From: G963717155 sp963717155 | GTDB taxonomy: Bacteria; Actinomycetota; Thermoleophilia; Gaiellales; JALYLC01 | Assembly: GCA_963717155.1 (NCBI GenBank) | Contig: OY970326.1 | Coordinates: forward strand, 744,001 to 808,000 | DNA length: 64,000 bases | Reading direction: 5' to 3' | Position numbers and translations under genes: made by a program | The notes under the pieces: model-generated | Seen by the model: only the letters and a program-made list of their open reading frames with translations | Databases searched by the model: none | What the model was told of the DNA's origin: nothing | Part shown: piece by piece, positions 34,760 to 43,284 of the stretch | How positions within the stretch are numbered: the first letter of the stretch is position 1 | Layout of the letters: each line of letters opens with the position of its first letter

Positions 34760-35032
34760 CGCTGTCAGCTCACGGGTCGCTCGGCTCCAGCCGCCATGGC
34801 CTCCAGCCATCGACGCGACGCCTGCGCTGGAAGCGTCGCCGCATGCCGCGCAGAGTCCACCCTGAACGATTGGGCCGTAGGGAACCCTCCCGAGTTCGAT
34901 GTCGTCGAGCGCGGAGCCGCCCAAAGTCTCGATCTCGCTGTGATCGCACTCGTCGGTGGTCGGCGACGCGGAGGTCGACCGAGTCGGCAGAGGGGATCTT
35001 CGACTACCGGGCCGGCGAGGTACCGGCGCTGC
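34760..35032. other. intergenic, decayed sequence
   Basis: About 270 bp between the element remnant and the next minus-strand operon. No supported gene or signal. Confidence 0.4.
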
Positions 35033-35893
35033 TCACGCGAGCGCCCGCCGCGCCGCATCGTCGAACGACGTGAGTTCGAGCGGCAGCAACTTTCGGATCC
35101 GTTCCTCGCGCGCGATCGTCGGATTGCGCAGCCCTTCGACGAGCGGCCGCGCGACCGACGCGCTCACTGGCGTGACGAGGTTGAGCCAGAGCGAGGAGAG
35201 GTACGGCGTCAGCAACGGAATTTCGATGATTGCCAGCCCCAGGTCGAGCAGGGCAGCGATCCGCTCGATCATCTGCCGGTAGGTCAACACCTCAGGCCCG
35301 CCCGTGTCGTAGCCCTGGCCATACGTGGCCTGATTGCCACAGATCCCTGCAAGGTAGTGGGCAACGTCGTCGAGCGCGATCGGCTGCGTAGGCGTCGAGA
35401 CCCAGCTCGGCGTCACCATGACCGGCAGCCGCTTGACCAGCCCGAGGATCGTCTCGAAGGCGGCGCTCCCCTTGCCCACGATCATGGCCGCGCGCAGAGT
35501 CGTCACCGGGACGCCCGTGGACGCGAGCCGCTCTCCGGTCTCGCGGCGGCTGCGCAGGTGCGGCGACGCGTCGGGGTCATCGGCGCCGAGCCCGCCGAGG
35601 TAGACGATCTGCTGCACGCCTGCGGTCGCCGCCTCGCGCGCGACCGTCTCTGCTGCAAGGCGATCCTGCTCCTCGAAGTCGCGCGCGCCGAGCGAATGGA
35701 CGAGGTAGTAGACGACGTCCGTATCTTCCAGGGCCGCGGCGACACCGTCGCCGCTCGCCGCGTCGGCGACCACATAGCGGGCGCCGGGTTCGTCACGCGC
35801 GGTGCGCGAGACCGCGGTCAGCTCGTGCTCGGCCAGCAGGGGCACGAGCGCCCGGCCGACGACGCCGGTTGCGCCGAAGACGGTGACGTTCAC
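35033..35893 (-). CDS. NAD(P)H-binding protein of the atypical SDR (NmrA/YbjT) type
   Basis: A 286-residue extended SDR-like protein: 'VNVTVFGATGVVGRALVPLLAEHELTAVSR' (GxxGxxG), 'VADAASGDGVAAALEDTDVVYYLVHSLGARDFEEQDRLAAETVAREAATAGVQQIVYLGGLG', 'SRRETGERLASTGVPVTTLRAAMIVGKGSAAFE'. The last 60 residues include a hydrophobic segment. It probably binds NADP(H); the substrate is unknown. The GTG start overlaps the previous stop by four bases. Confidence 0.85.
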   Translation of the reverse strand: MNVTVFGATGVVGRALVPLLAEHELTAVSRTARDEPGARYVVADAASGDGVAAALEDTDVVYYLVHSLGARDFEEQDRLAAETVAREAATAGVQQIVYLGGLGADDPDASPHLRSRRETGERLASTGVPVTTLRAAMIVGKGSAAFETILGLVKRLPVMVTPSWVSTPTQPIALDDVAHYLAGICGNQATYGQGYDTGGPEVLTYRQMIERIAALLDLGLAIIEIPLLTPYLSSLWLNLVTPVSASVARPLVEGLRNPTIAREERIRKLLPLELTSFDDAARRALA

Positions 35894-36405
35894 GAGGCCT
35901 GCCTCCGCAACAGGAGCTCGAAGTAGTGGCGGCTGACCGCGGCATGGAAGGGGCTCTGCCCTTTCGCGTAGAGCATGCCGGTCCACGGCGGCGCGCCGGC
36001 GCGGGCGGCGAGCCGCGGAAGGTATCCCTCGACCATGACGCTCAGCGCCTGCTGATCGCCCTCGGGTCGTTGTGCGAGCGTGACCGAGCCGCCGGATCGG
36101 AGCGCGAGCAGTCCACCCTGGATCGCGTGCCGGCAGCTGACGAGCCCGCCGTCGAAACTCAGCTCTGGCTGCCCGAAGGTAAGCAGCGTCGCACCGCCGA
36201 CCAGCTTCAGCTTGCCCCCGGCGCCCGCCCAGCGCGCACGGACGCCGCCGCGAGTGAAGCGGTCGACCGCCTGCCAGTAGGTGACACCGAGCGTGCGAGC
36301 GCCGGCCTCGGACGCTTCGACCACGGGTTCCGCCACAAGCACCCGCTGACACGACTCGAAGTCGCCGGATTCGAGCACGCGCTCCGATGTCTCCCAGCCG
36401 ATCAC
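35890..36405 (-). CDS. hypothetical protein coupled to NAD-binding gene
   Basis: A 171-residue protein 'MIGWETSERVLESGDFESCQRVLVAEPVVEASEAGARTLGVTYWQAVDRFTRGGVRARWAGAGGKLKLVGGATLLTFGQPELSFDGG...'. Predicted beta-rich. I recognise no family. It is co-translated with the NAD(P)H-binding protein, so the two probably act together, perhaps on a lipid or polyketide-like compound. Confidence 0.65.
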   Translation of the reverse strand: MIGWETSERVLESGDFESCQRVLVAEPVVEASEAGARTLGVTYWQAVDRFTRGGVRARWAGAGGKLKLVGGATLLTFGQPELSFDGGLVSCRHAIQGGLLALRSGGSVTLAQRPEGDQQALSVMVEGYLPRLAARAGAPPWTGMLYAKGQSPFHAAVSRHYFELLLRRQAS

Positions 36406-36610
36406 GCCGCCAACGCCATTGCCGAAGAGTAGTTGTGCGTTATCAAACCTTCCTCGAGGCTAACTCGAGCTCGCGGGCTAAGCATTGGGGACAAACCGAC
36501 ACCATTGCGCGCGCGCGGGACGGAGCACCGCGTTGCACCACGGAGCGTTTTGCGCTTGCCTTCGCGCGCGCACCGGCGACTCCGGGAACGGGCTCGGCAC
36601 CCTGGTGGGA

Positions 36611-36843
36611 CTAGCCTGCCGCGAGTCGCCGTGCGATGTCGAGCACGATGCCGAGCGCCGCGTCGTCCCGAGGATGTCGCCCGCGTCGAGGAAGGCGCCG
36701 AGGGCCTCGTACAGGTGTAGGTCCGAGCCGCACAGACCCGTCGACGTGATGCGGACGACGCCGTCGGTCGGCTCGCGGATCTCGGGATCGGGAACCCTGT
36801 CCACGCGCACGTCGCGCTTGCCGTGGTACGTAAGCGCTCGCAT
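36611..36843 (-). pseudogene. alcohol dehydrogenase N-terminal fragment
   Basis: 'MRALTYHGKRDVRVDRVPDPEIREPTDGVVRITSTGLCGSDLHLYEALGAFLDAGDILG' is the start of a zinc-dependent medium-chain alcohol/formaldehyde dehydrogenase, including the catalytic-zinc Cys ('GLCGSDLH'). It then jumps to 'DAALGIVLDIARRLAAG' in another frame and stops at 36611, so more than 80% of the enzyme is lost. The ATG overlaps the stop of the DUF1360 gene. Confidence 0.75.
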
Positions 36844-37364
36844 CAGGCCGCCTTCCGCGACGTCGCAACGAGCTTCGAGATCTTCTGGAGCTTGTCGACC
36901 TCGACCACGGCTCCCTCGTGGGCGATGTTCGCGAGCTCGGCCACGGTGCGCACGGCCAGGACACTCGCCGCGAAGCGGGTCGTCTTGGGTGCCACGCAGA
37001 GTCCGGCGAGCGCGGCGCCCGCAACCCACTGCGTCATGCAGAACGGGCAGGTGACGAGCTCGCCGATCGCACGCCTGAGGCCTGTGCCGCGTGGCTCGCT
37101 CTTCACCTCGCCACGCCCGGCCGGACCCTCCTCATCTGCGAACGGGCGCCGCAGGAACGTCGTCACTCGATCGCGTGTGAGAGTGCGGCTCAGCTGGTAG
37201 GTGCCGATGCCGAGCAGTGCGAGATCGGAGGCCTCGAAGTGCTCGGGCAGATGCCCCTTGCGCTCGAGGCCGAAGATCGCGGCTGCGGTCCCGAGCAGGA
37301 AGGTTCCGGTCAACGCGGCGTAGCCCGCGTCCCTGTGAGGGTGTGGGTTCGTGTTGTTGCTCAT
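36843..37364 (-). CDS. DUF1360 membrane protein
   Basis: A 173-residue protein with hydrophobic segments ('YAALTGTFLLGTAAAIFGL', 'LALLGIGTYQLSRTLTRDRVTTFLRRPF', 'LVTCPFCMTQWVAGAALAGLCVAP'). The 'SRTLTRDRVTxFLRxPF' and 'CPFCMTQW' motifs are the DUF1360 signatures. Function unknown. The ATG at 37364 follows AGGAGG. Confidence 0.85.
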   Translation of the reverse strand: MSNNTNPHPHRDAGYAALTGTFLLGTAAAIFGLERKGHLPEHFEASDLALLGIGTYQLSRTLTRDRVTTFLRRPFADEEGPAGRGEVKSEPRGTGLRRAIGELVTCPFCMTQWVAGAALAGLCVAPKTTRFAASVLAVRTVAELANIAHEGAVVEVDKLQKISKLVATSRKAA

Positions 37365-37431
37365 GCCGCCTCCTACCCGGCGCGTGGCCGATCGAATCGA
37401 GGTGTCGTCGTCTTGCCATCCTCAGACGGGT

Positions 37432-37560
37432 ACCACCGGCGTCGTCGTGTCCGGTGTCTCCCTCGGCGTGGGGCGGGCGACCGCGCGCGCGTTCGCCGAT
37501 CGCGGTTACGACGTGGCGCTCCTGGCACGCGCGGGCCGAGAGCCTGGACGGCGCCAGTGC
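37432..37560 (+). pseudogene. short-chain dehydrogenase N-terminal fragment
   Basis: 'TGVVVSGVSLGVGRATARAFADRGYDVALLARA' is the first beta-alpha-beta unit of an SDR, with GxxxGxG as SGVSLGVG. It continues in a shifted frame ('ESLDGASADVGARGAV') for about 16 residues and then ends inside the reversed uppP fragment. No start codon or remainder of the enzyme. Confidence 0.6.
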
Positions 37561-37975
37561 CGACGTGGGTGCGCGCGGCGCCGTAAAGCAGGAGGCCGTT
37601 GAAGATGAGGAAGAGCGCGGCGGAGCGGCCGGAGGCGAAGAGGTGGCGCAGGGCGTGTTCGGAGGAGCAGGCCGAGGATGCCTGCGGGGATCGTGCCGAC
37701 GACGAGGAGCCAGTCGAAGCGGGCGTCGTTGTCGGCGATCTGGCGGTCGCGGAGTGGGCGTCCGAGCCCGCGGACGATGCGCGCCCAGTCGCGGCGGAAA
37801 AACGCGACTGGTACGAGTGCCGTCGCGAGGTGCCGGGCGACGAGGAACGTGACGAAGAACGAGTCGTTCTGGTGGATGTCCCAGCCGAGGATGAGGCAGG
37901 ATGACGGAGTGGCCGAGGCTCGAGATCGGGAAGAGCTCGCCGAATCACCCTCACGGCGACTCCCCCGCAAACCGT
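37560..37975 (-). pseudogene. uppP: undecaprenyl-diphosphatase (UppP) fragment
   Basis: Pieces of UppP in three frames: 'GELFPISSLGHSVILP' (the E/SSxGH active-site motif), 'LGWDIHQNDSFFVTFLVARHLATALVPVAFFRRDWARIVRGLGRPLRDRQIADNDARFDWLLVVGTIPAGILGLLL', and 'EHALRHLFASGRSAALFLIFNGLLLYGA'. N-terminus and C-terminal half are missing. UppP recycles undecaprenyl pyrophosphate for cell-wall synthesis; this copy cannot. Confidence 0.75.
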
Positions 37976-38152
37976 AGCGGGCGCTCGCCCCCTCATTGCC
38001 GTCGTCAGAGGGTCACGTAAGCCAGATGTCTCGCGTTCGGACGGCGCCAGCAGCGCCTGGTGTTTCGAATGCATAGACGGTGGAATTCGCCGGATCCGTG
38101 GCTTGCGAAATACACACGGTCAGACTGATGACTGAGACGCCGAGGTGGCTTC

Positions 38153-38635
38153 ATGCACTCGCTTTCGCCAGACCAGACGCAGCTCGTCGACGCACCACAG
38201 CCCGGCACCCGGAACGTCGGTGCCCGGCAGCACCCGGAACATGGTTCGGGGCCCCGCCTGCAACCGGCAGCCGAACGTCGCCTTGTGGGCGCGGCACAGC
38301 GCTGTGCGGGTCCGGAGCGCGACCGTCTCGTCGAGGCATACCTGCCGCTGATCTCGAGCATCGCGCGGATCTACCGAGGCTCCGAACGGGTGGAGCGCAG
38401 CGAGCTGATGCAGGAGGGCATCGTTGGCTTGCTGCGGGCGCTCGACCGGTTCGACCCGTCCCTCGAGACGCCGTTCTGGGCTTACGCATCGTGGTGGGTG
38501 CGCCAGGCCATGCAGCAGCTGATGTCGGAGCTCACCCGGCCGGTCGTGCTCTCGGACCGCGCGTCACGTCAACTCGCCGCGATCAACGACTTCGACTCCC
38601 CGGCGAGCTCCCACCGAGCGAGCGACGCTCGGTAA
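38153..38635 (+). CDS. truncated sigma-70-family factor (region 2 only)
   Basis: A 160-residue protein with sigma region 2: 'RDRLVEAYLPLISSIARIYRGSERVERSELMQEGIVGLLRALDRFDPSLETPFWAYASWWVRQAMQQLMSELTRPVVLSDRA', including the -10 recognition helix. It stops soon after the start of region 3 ('ASRQLAAINDFDSPASSHRASDAR'); regions 3 and 4, needed for -35 binding, are absent. The ATG at 38153 follows GAGGTGG. Probably a pseudogene, though a region-2-only protein could still bind core polymerase. Confidence 0.7.
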   Translation: MHSLSPDQTQLVDAPQPGTRNVGARQHPEHGSGPRLQPAAERRLVGAAQRCAGPERDRLVEAYLPLISSIARIYRGSERVERSELMQEGIVGLLRALDRFDPSLETPFWAYASWWVRQAMQQLMSELTRPVVLSDRASRQLAAINDFDSPASSHRASDAR

Positions 38636-38708
38636 GGCGCGAACGAACAATGTCCGAGCGAGGGCCCTCCGGTGCCTAGCATCCTCACCCCGATGCGTCG
38701 CGCGTTAA

Positions 38709-39236
38709 TCACCCGGCTCGGGCGCTCCAGTACGCACGGTCGGAACTCCTGCCCAGGTGCACCCTGATAGTCCGGAGTACCTCGCCGCGCGGAGCCGCCC
38801 GCGTGTGGCGATCGTCAGGTGGTTGGTTTGGGAGGGTCGCGTGGTGGGCACCGACATACCCCGACGCCGCCCAGATCGCGCCGAGCAGGCCTAACCCGAG
38901 CAGCGCGCCCGCACCACCCTTCGCCTTAACGACTCCTTCGATCGGTCCCCGGAACGTCTGCACCGCCGAGGACGGGCCGACCTGCCCGATGATCCCCAAC
39001 ACCGCATCTGACGTCTTCGGGTACTGCCCGAACAGGCCGAGCAGCGCGATCAGCACGATCAGCATGGGAAACAACGAGAGCATGGCGTAGTAGGTCAGCG
39101 CCGCGGCCCAGTCCGTGAGGTTGTCGGCGCGGAACTCAGTGAACGTGCGCTTGAGCGTCGCGGAGATGGCCTGCTTGGGCTCGCGGCGCCTCGTGCTCAG
39201 ATCTGGCGGAGCCCGTCGTGTGCTTGGTGCGCTCAT
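38709..39236 (-). pseudogene. YihY/BrkB-family membrane protein, truncated
   Basis: Begins 'MSAPSTRRAPPDLSTRRREPKQAISATLKRTFTEFRADNLTDWAAALTYYAMLSLFPMLIVLIALLGLFGQYPKTSDAVLGIIGQVG' and reaches 'LGLGLLGAIWAASGYVGA', the first two helices and loop of the YihY family, then loses frame ('HHATLPNQPPDD'). The remaining four helices are absent. Confidence 0.75.
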
Positions 39237-39542
39237 CTGAACTCGCGCCCTTCGAGCGATAGCTGCCTCTGCACGTGCGCCTCCGTTGGGGCCGGCGACC
39301 GCAAGACCGCTGCTCGGCCCGGATCTTGATGATGCGCTCGATTCCCCGACGTTGTCTCCCCAAACCTCAAACGCCGGATCCTCGACCCGGCAGGCGTCGG
39401 TCTCCAACGCCGACGAAGGCGGTGCCCGGCCATGGTCTCGGCATCTCACTGAGACCGACGGGTCGAGATCCTCGAAACGATTGCGATCCGCTCGGCTGGG
39501 TATAGCGCCGCCGCGTGGAACCAATCTAGGAGGAGTTTGCAA
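39237..39542. other. intergenic, regulatory or decayed
   Basis: 306 bp between divergent genes. The only clear feature is the AGGAGG binding site at 39529-39534 for the following gene. Confidence 0.4.
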
Positions 39543-39860
39543 GTGAGTGTCGTCAAGAGCGTCTGGGCGTCGGTACAGGGCGATCCAGTCTTCATGCGTC
39601 GCGTGAACGGCTGGCTCACGATCCTGTGGCTCGTGATGATTCCGATCTCGATCGCGACAGGCTGGGTTAGGAGCGTCGTCTACGTTTCCGCGCTCTCGCT
39701 CTGGGCGCTCGTATCGGGCCACTGGTCGGCCTGGCAAGCTGCCCGCGTCGAGGTCAACCAGGCGGCCGAGCAGGAGGCCCACCAGCAGGAGGACCTTCCC
39801 GGCGAGATCGTCAACCGCTTGATCGAGAAGACCGACGTGAATCCCTCGCGGGCCACCTAG
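39543..39860 (+). CDS. small two-helix membrane protein
   Basis: A 105-residue protein with two adjacent hydrophobic helices ('GWLTILWLVMIPISIATGW', 'SVVYVSALSLWALVSGHWSAWQAARVE') and a charged cytosolic tail ('NQAAEQEAHQQEDLPGEIVNRLIEKTDVNPS'). GTG at 39543 is preferred, nine bases after AGGAGG; a TTG at 39537 is in frame but too close. Function unknown. Confidence 0.7.
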   Translation: MSVVKSVWASVQGDPVFMRRVNGWLTILWLVMIPISIATGWVRSVVYVSALSLWALVSGHWSAWQAARVEVNQAAEQEAHQQEDLPGEIVNRLIEKTDVNPSRAT

Positions 39861-39951
39861 GCCATAGCTGGTGATCGCGACGGAGGACGGCCTACGGTTT
39901 GCTCAAGAGGCTCGAGGGAAAGAGGAAGACCCATTTACTCTAGGAGGAGCC

Positions 39952-40200
39952 ATGCCGACGCGTGAAGTGTGGGATGTTGAGAGGCGCAAGAACGTATGGG
40001 CGGTGCAGCGAGCGGGCACCGAGCCTCCCGAAAGTGTGCACACGTTCAAGGAGTCGGCGATCTCCCGCGCCCTCGTGCTCGCAAGGAGCACGCGGGGTCG
40101 CCTTCGTATCAAGGGAGAAGACGGACAGATTCAGGAGCAACGGAACTACGGCGAGGACGCCCTTTCCCATTGGAAAAGTGACGGTCGGTTTCGGGGCTAG
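39952..40200 (+). CDS. DUF2188 protein
   Basis: An 82-residue protein 'MPTREVWDVERRKNVWAVQRAGTEPPESVHTFKESAISRALVLARSTRGRLRIKGEDGQIQEQRNYGEDA'. The W-x-V ... F-K-x-x-A-I ... A-R ... G-x-I-x-x-x-x-x-Y-G pattern is that of DUF2188, small stress-associated proteins of unknown role. The ATG follows GGAGGAG. Confidence 0.85.
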   Translation: MPTREVWDVERRKNVWAVQRAGTEPPESVHTFKESAISRALVLARSTRGRLRIKGEDGQIQEQRNYGEDALSHWKSDGRFRG

Positions 40201-40467
40201 GCTGCGCCAGCTTAACCCGCGGCCCGCGGCTGGTGAACTGATATGACGGCTGGCGATCGGAGCCAGGTGTCAGAGGTCGACTGAGGTCCCGTCAGGAACG
40301 ATGGCCTCGTCGAGTTCGTGCCGGGACAGCGGCGCGTGATGAGCACGGCGGAGGGGCCGTTCCCGATGGAGACGATGCGCTCGAGCATCTCCTCGAAGCG
40401 CGGACCGGCTAGCAGCCGAGCGCCGCCCGAGGCATGTCCGGTCCTCGAGCGGCGGCTCGGCTCCTGT
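40201..40467. other. possible recombinase remnant
   Basis: On the minus strand 'GPRFEEMLERIVSIGNGPSAVLI' faintly recalls the middle of a serine recombinase, and 'SRHELDEAIVPDGTSVDL' ends in a stop near 40278 in another frame. Too short and broken to call a gene. Confidence 0.25.
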
Positions 40468-40770
40468 CTACATGTCGGAGACCGCGGTGGCGATGTACTT
40501 CTTGCCCTCATGTAGGACGGTCGCGTGGATCGTTTGTCCCTTCTTGATCGCGTCCAGGTTCTTGATTCCCGTGAACTTCGTCTTGGACGTGACGTAGATC
40601 AGCTGCATGCTCAGGGCCGTCGTCGAGAACGCGTGCTTGCCCATGTTGACGAGCTCCACCTTGCCGCTGATCTTCTGCGGCTTCATACCGGCGGTCGCCG
40701 CTGCTGTACCTGCGAGGACGAGCGTGAGCGCGCACGCGCATGCTGCCGCGATCCGCATGAATCGGGTCAT
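40468..40770 (-). CDS. small secreted protein
   Basis: A 100-residue exported protein: signal peptide 'MTRFMRIAAACACALTLVLAGTAAATAG', then a ~70-residue beta-rich domain ('KISGKVELVNMGKHAFSTTALSMQLIYVTSKTKFTGIKNLDAIKKGQTIHATVLHEGKKYIATAV') like a single OB-type barrel of the DUF5666 kind. Role unknown. ATG at 40770 follows AAGGGGAG. Confidence 0.7.
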   Translation of the reverse strand: MTRFMRIAAACACALTLVLAGTAAATAGMKPQKISGKVELVNMGKHAFSTTALSMQLIYVTSKTKFTGIKNLDAIKKGQTIHATVLHEGKKYIATAVSDM

Positions 40771-41020
40771 GAGTACTCCCCTTCTGTCGAGATCCGTGCT
40801 CGTGCACGGCCTCCCTCGACTGTAGGCGCGAGCCGCGCTGACGGGGGTGAACGTTCACGAACATCCGTCGCGACTGAGGCTCGAGCGCGAGCAGTCGGAC
40901 ACCCGATCTGAGAGCATCCAGGCCGCAGATAGGCCCGGCGCGTTCGCCGGCTGTCCGCGTGCCGTCGAACGATCGGGACGAGCGAAGTCAGGTGTATCTG
41001 CGATCCGCGATGCTGCAGAG

Positions 41021-41857
41021 GTGATACCACGAGACCCGACGACGGCACCTGAGCCCCTCGACGGCCCTCCGCTCGTTGAGGTGAAGCAGCATTCCGAGCG
41101 CTCGATGTTCACGGCGTCGAACTTGCTTCGCGAGTCGCGCCGCCAACGAGGCCTCGCGGAAGCATCGGTGCCCGAGGTCTGCATCCTCGATCCCGACGGA
41201 GACATCGCGCGGTACGTGGGGCAGGCGTTCGCCGTGGGAACTGACGACACGTGGGCGTGTTACCACACGACGCTGACGCGCTTCGAGTTGGTTGGCCGTG
41301 AGGTCGGGATCGTTCCCTTCACGGTAGGAGCGCCGTTCGCCGTGCTCGTCGCTGAGGAGTTGGCGGCGAGTGGCTGCGAGCTCCTGATCAACGTCACCTC
41401 AGCTGGCAGGATCGCGGCGCCTCCCGGGCTCGCCGCGTTCGTCGTGATCGAGCAAGCATTGCGCGACGAGGGAACGAGCTTCCATTACCGACCGCCTTCG
41501 CGTTGGAGCACGCTGCGAGGCGATATTCGCGAGCGCCTGTCCGGCCTGTCGGTCTCCGGCGCACCACCGCTGCTGCACGGGTGCACCTGGACAACTGATG
41601 CCCCGTTCCGTGAGACGCCGAGTGATGTCGCCCGCTACCGCGCCGCCGGCATCCTCGCCGTCGAAATGGAGGCCGCAGCGTTGTACGCCTACGCCGAAGC
41701 GACCGGCAACGCTGTGCTCTGCATCGCGCATCTCACAAACGAGCTAGGAGCCGCGGGAGACTTCGAGAAAGGCTCATCGGGAGGCGCCGAGGATGCCCTG
41801 AGAATTCTCGAGGCCATCATTTGTCAGCTCGCACCCCGTCACGACGCTGCCCGCTGA
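41021..41857 (+). CDS. nucleoside phosphorylase (PNP/UDP family)
   Basis: A ~278-residue enzyme: 'ASVPEVCILDPDGDIARYV', 'CYHTTLTRFELVGREVGIVPFTVGAPFAVLVAEELAASGCELLINVTSAGRI' (phosphate and ribose pocket region), and 'DVARYRAAGILAVEMEAAALYAYAE' with the conserved 'VEMEAAAL' that contacts ribose. It cleaves a purine or uridine nucleoside with phosphate. Start: GTG 41021 ('VIPRDPTTAPEPLDGPPLVEVKQH') is preferred because related proteins have this N-terminal part; an ATG at 41105 is the alternative. Confidence 0.85.
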   Translation: MIPRDPTTAPEPLDGPPLVEVKQHSERSMFTASNLLRESRRQRGLAEASVPEVCILDPDGDIARYVGQAFAVGTDDTWACYHTTLTRFELVGREVGIVPFTVGAPFAVLVAEELAASGCELLINVTSAGRIAAPPGLAAFVVIEQALRDEGTSFHYRPPSRWSTLRGDIRERLSGLSVSGAPPLLHGCTWTTDAPFRETPSDVARYRAAGILAVEMEAAALYAYAEATGNAVLCIAHLTNELGAAGDFEKGSSGGAEDALRILEAIICQLAPRHDAAR

Positions 41858-42130
41858 GTCCGCAGCGCCGTCGCCACGCCGGCCATATCGACCCGTGGCA
41901 CATGGGGGCACGTTGGCAGGACGCTCAGAGTCGCCGCAATCCACACACCGGTATTCCCCGAGGCCGCGCTCACCGCCAGCAGCCGTGCATCGCGAGCGCC
42001 CGCTGGCCGAGCCGACGTCTCCGCATCGTCCGACATTCCGCATGCTGCCGATCACGCAGCGCCTCGGCGATTGGCTGACGTCGGTCTCCTCGATCACCTG
42101 ATTGACCTCGACGCGAGGAGCTTGAGTGGG
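41858..42130. other. intergenic, nothing recognised
   Basis: 273 bp between convergent genes; I see no gene and no strong terminator hairpin. Confidence 0.4.
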
Positions 42131-42301
42131 CTACCGCGCGTAACGTCGGGCACCGTGTCTGCTCGCGATCTCCTCGCGGAGCTCTCGGAGTACGCTCGGC
42201 AGCGGAACGCCGTTCTCTTGTAGGAGTCGTTCGAGGAGACGTTCGAGCTGTTCCGTCGAGTAGCAGGCCCACCCCTCAGTTACAGCATGATCGCTCCGCA
42301 T
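42131..42301 (-). CDS. 56-residue protein, 'EGW-EQLERLL-GVPLPSV' family
   Basis: 'MRSDHAVTEGWACYSTEQLERLLERLLQENGVPLPSVLRELREEIASRHGARRYAR', preceded by GAGGGAGAGG at good spacing. It shares EGW-A-Y-TEQLERLL-RL and GVPLPSV with the 48-residue protein at 26835. Function unknown; probably two amphipathic helices joined by the GVPLP turn. Confidence 0.65.
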   Translation of the reverse strand: MRSDHAVTEGWACYSTEQLERLLERLLQENGVPLPSVLRELREEIASRHGARRYAR

Positions 42302-42512
42302 TTGCCTCTCCCTCGTGACGGGGTTCGAGAGGGAGACGGGGGTCGGGTCTCCGAGAGACGAGCAGGAATTACGCTCGCCACGAGCGTCACGCGGCTGGTA
42401 TCCGAAACGCTGGATTCGAAACCTTGGCGCGTGAGACGATTTCATCCCACCGATCTCGTTTACGTCGAGATTCCCTGAAGCGAGCGGCCGCGCACTCGGG
42501 CAAGGCGGACGG

Positions 42513-42920
42513 CTATGCCGTTGGGGACGCGTTGGGGTCGCGCGTGGGGCGGCCGGGGTGGATCGGAAGAAGTTCTTCGAGGTGGACGAGTTCGAGCGTC
42601 CGTGCGACGTTCGCGGTGCTTGGAGGGACGACGAGTTCGAAGAGGTTGCCGCCCTTCGTGATGCGGCGGGCGTTGTCGAAGAGGGTTCCGATGAGGATCG
42701 AGTCGACGAAGTCGCAGTCGGAAAGGTCTACCAACACGCTTCCCGAGACCCCGGCGATGGCATCTGAGACGTCCGCGGCGGTCGCGATGTCGTGCTCGCC
42801 GTGGAGCGAGACGATCGCTGCGAACCTCGGCTCATCCGGTGGGTCGTAGATGACGTCGACGCTGGGAGGGTGGCTGGCTCTCGGTCCCGTCGGATCGGGT
42901 TCCATCGGGTCGACCGTCAT
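42513..42920 (-). CDS. STAS-domain anti-sigma-factor antagonist
   Basis: A 135-residue single-domain STAS protein: 'RFAAIVSLHGEHDIATAADVSDAIAGVSGSVLVDLSDCDFVDSILIGTLFDNARRITKGGNLFELVVPPSTANVARTLELVHLEELLPIH'. Ser74 in 'CDFVDSILIG' is at the position phosphorylated by the cognate anti-sigma kinase (as in SpoIIAA/RsbV). It has no kinase neighbour. A second STAS protein lies at 60757. Confidence 0.88.
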   Translation of the reverse strand: MTVDPMEPDPTGPRASHPPSVDVIYDPPDEPRFAAIVSLHGEHDIATAADVSDAIAGVSGSVLVDLSDCDFVDSILIGTLFDNARRITKGGNLFELVVPPSTANVARTLELVHLEELLPIHPGRPTRDPNASPTA

Positions 42921-43284
42921 GCAGCGCTCATCGGATCGGCGAGGAGGTGCGATCGATGGTTCTCCATATCGTCAGCTTCCGCGAATTCGCCCTTACGGGG
43001 CAAGGTCGCGCGGCGAGCGGTCGACTCCTGCCGCTGAGCGGCGGGCCGAGAGCCTCAACGCACACGTTGAGACCACTCCTACCTCGTCGCTCGCGTCGCC
43101 CTCGGTGCCGTACGCGAGGAGCCCTCGTCTCCAGAAGAAGAGCGCGAGTATGGGACGTCGAGCCGCGTGGAGATAGATCCGCTCGAACCCGCGGGATGGG
43201 TGTCTTTCGTGGTGGTCCCGTGTTTCGGCGTCGTCGGGGGTGGGGATGGTGTGCGGGATCGTCGGGTTCTCGCGAGGAGGATGG
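42921..43284. other. intergenic, nothing recognised
   Basis: 364 bp between divergent genes; it presumably holds their promoters but I find no consensus boxes. GAGGAGG at 43274-43280 is the binding site of the next gene. Confidence 0.4.

Noticed and set aside
40212..40511. Serine recombinase gene
   Set aside because: Only a ~20-residue faint similarity in a broken frame; recorded as a possible remnant only.
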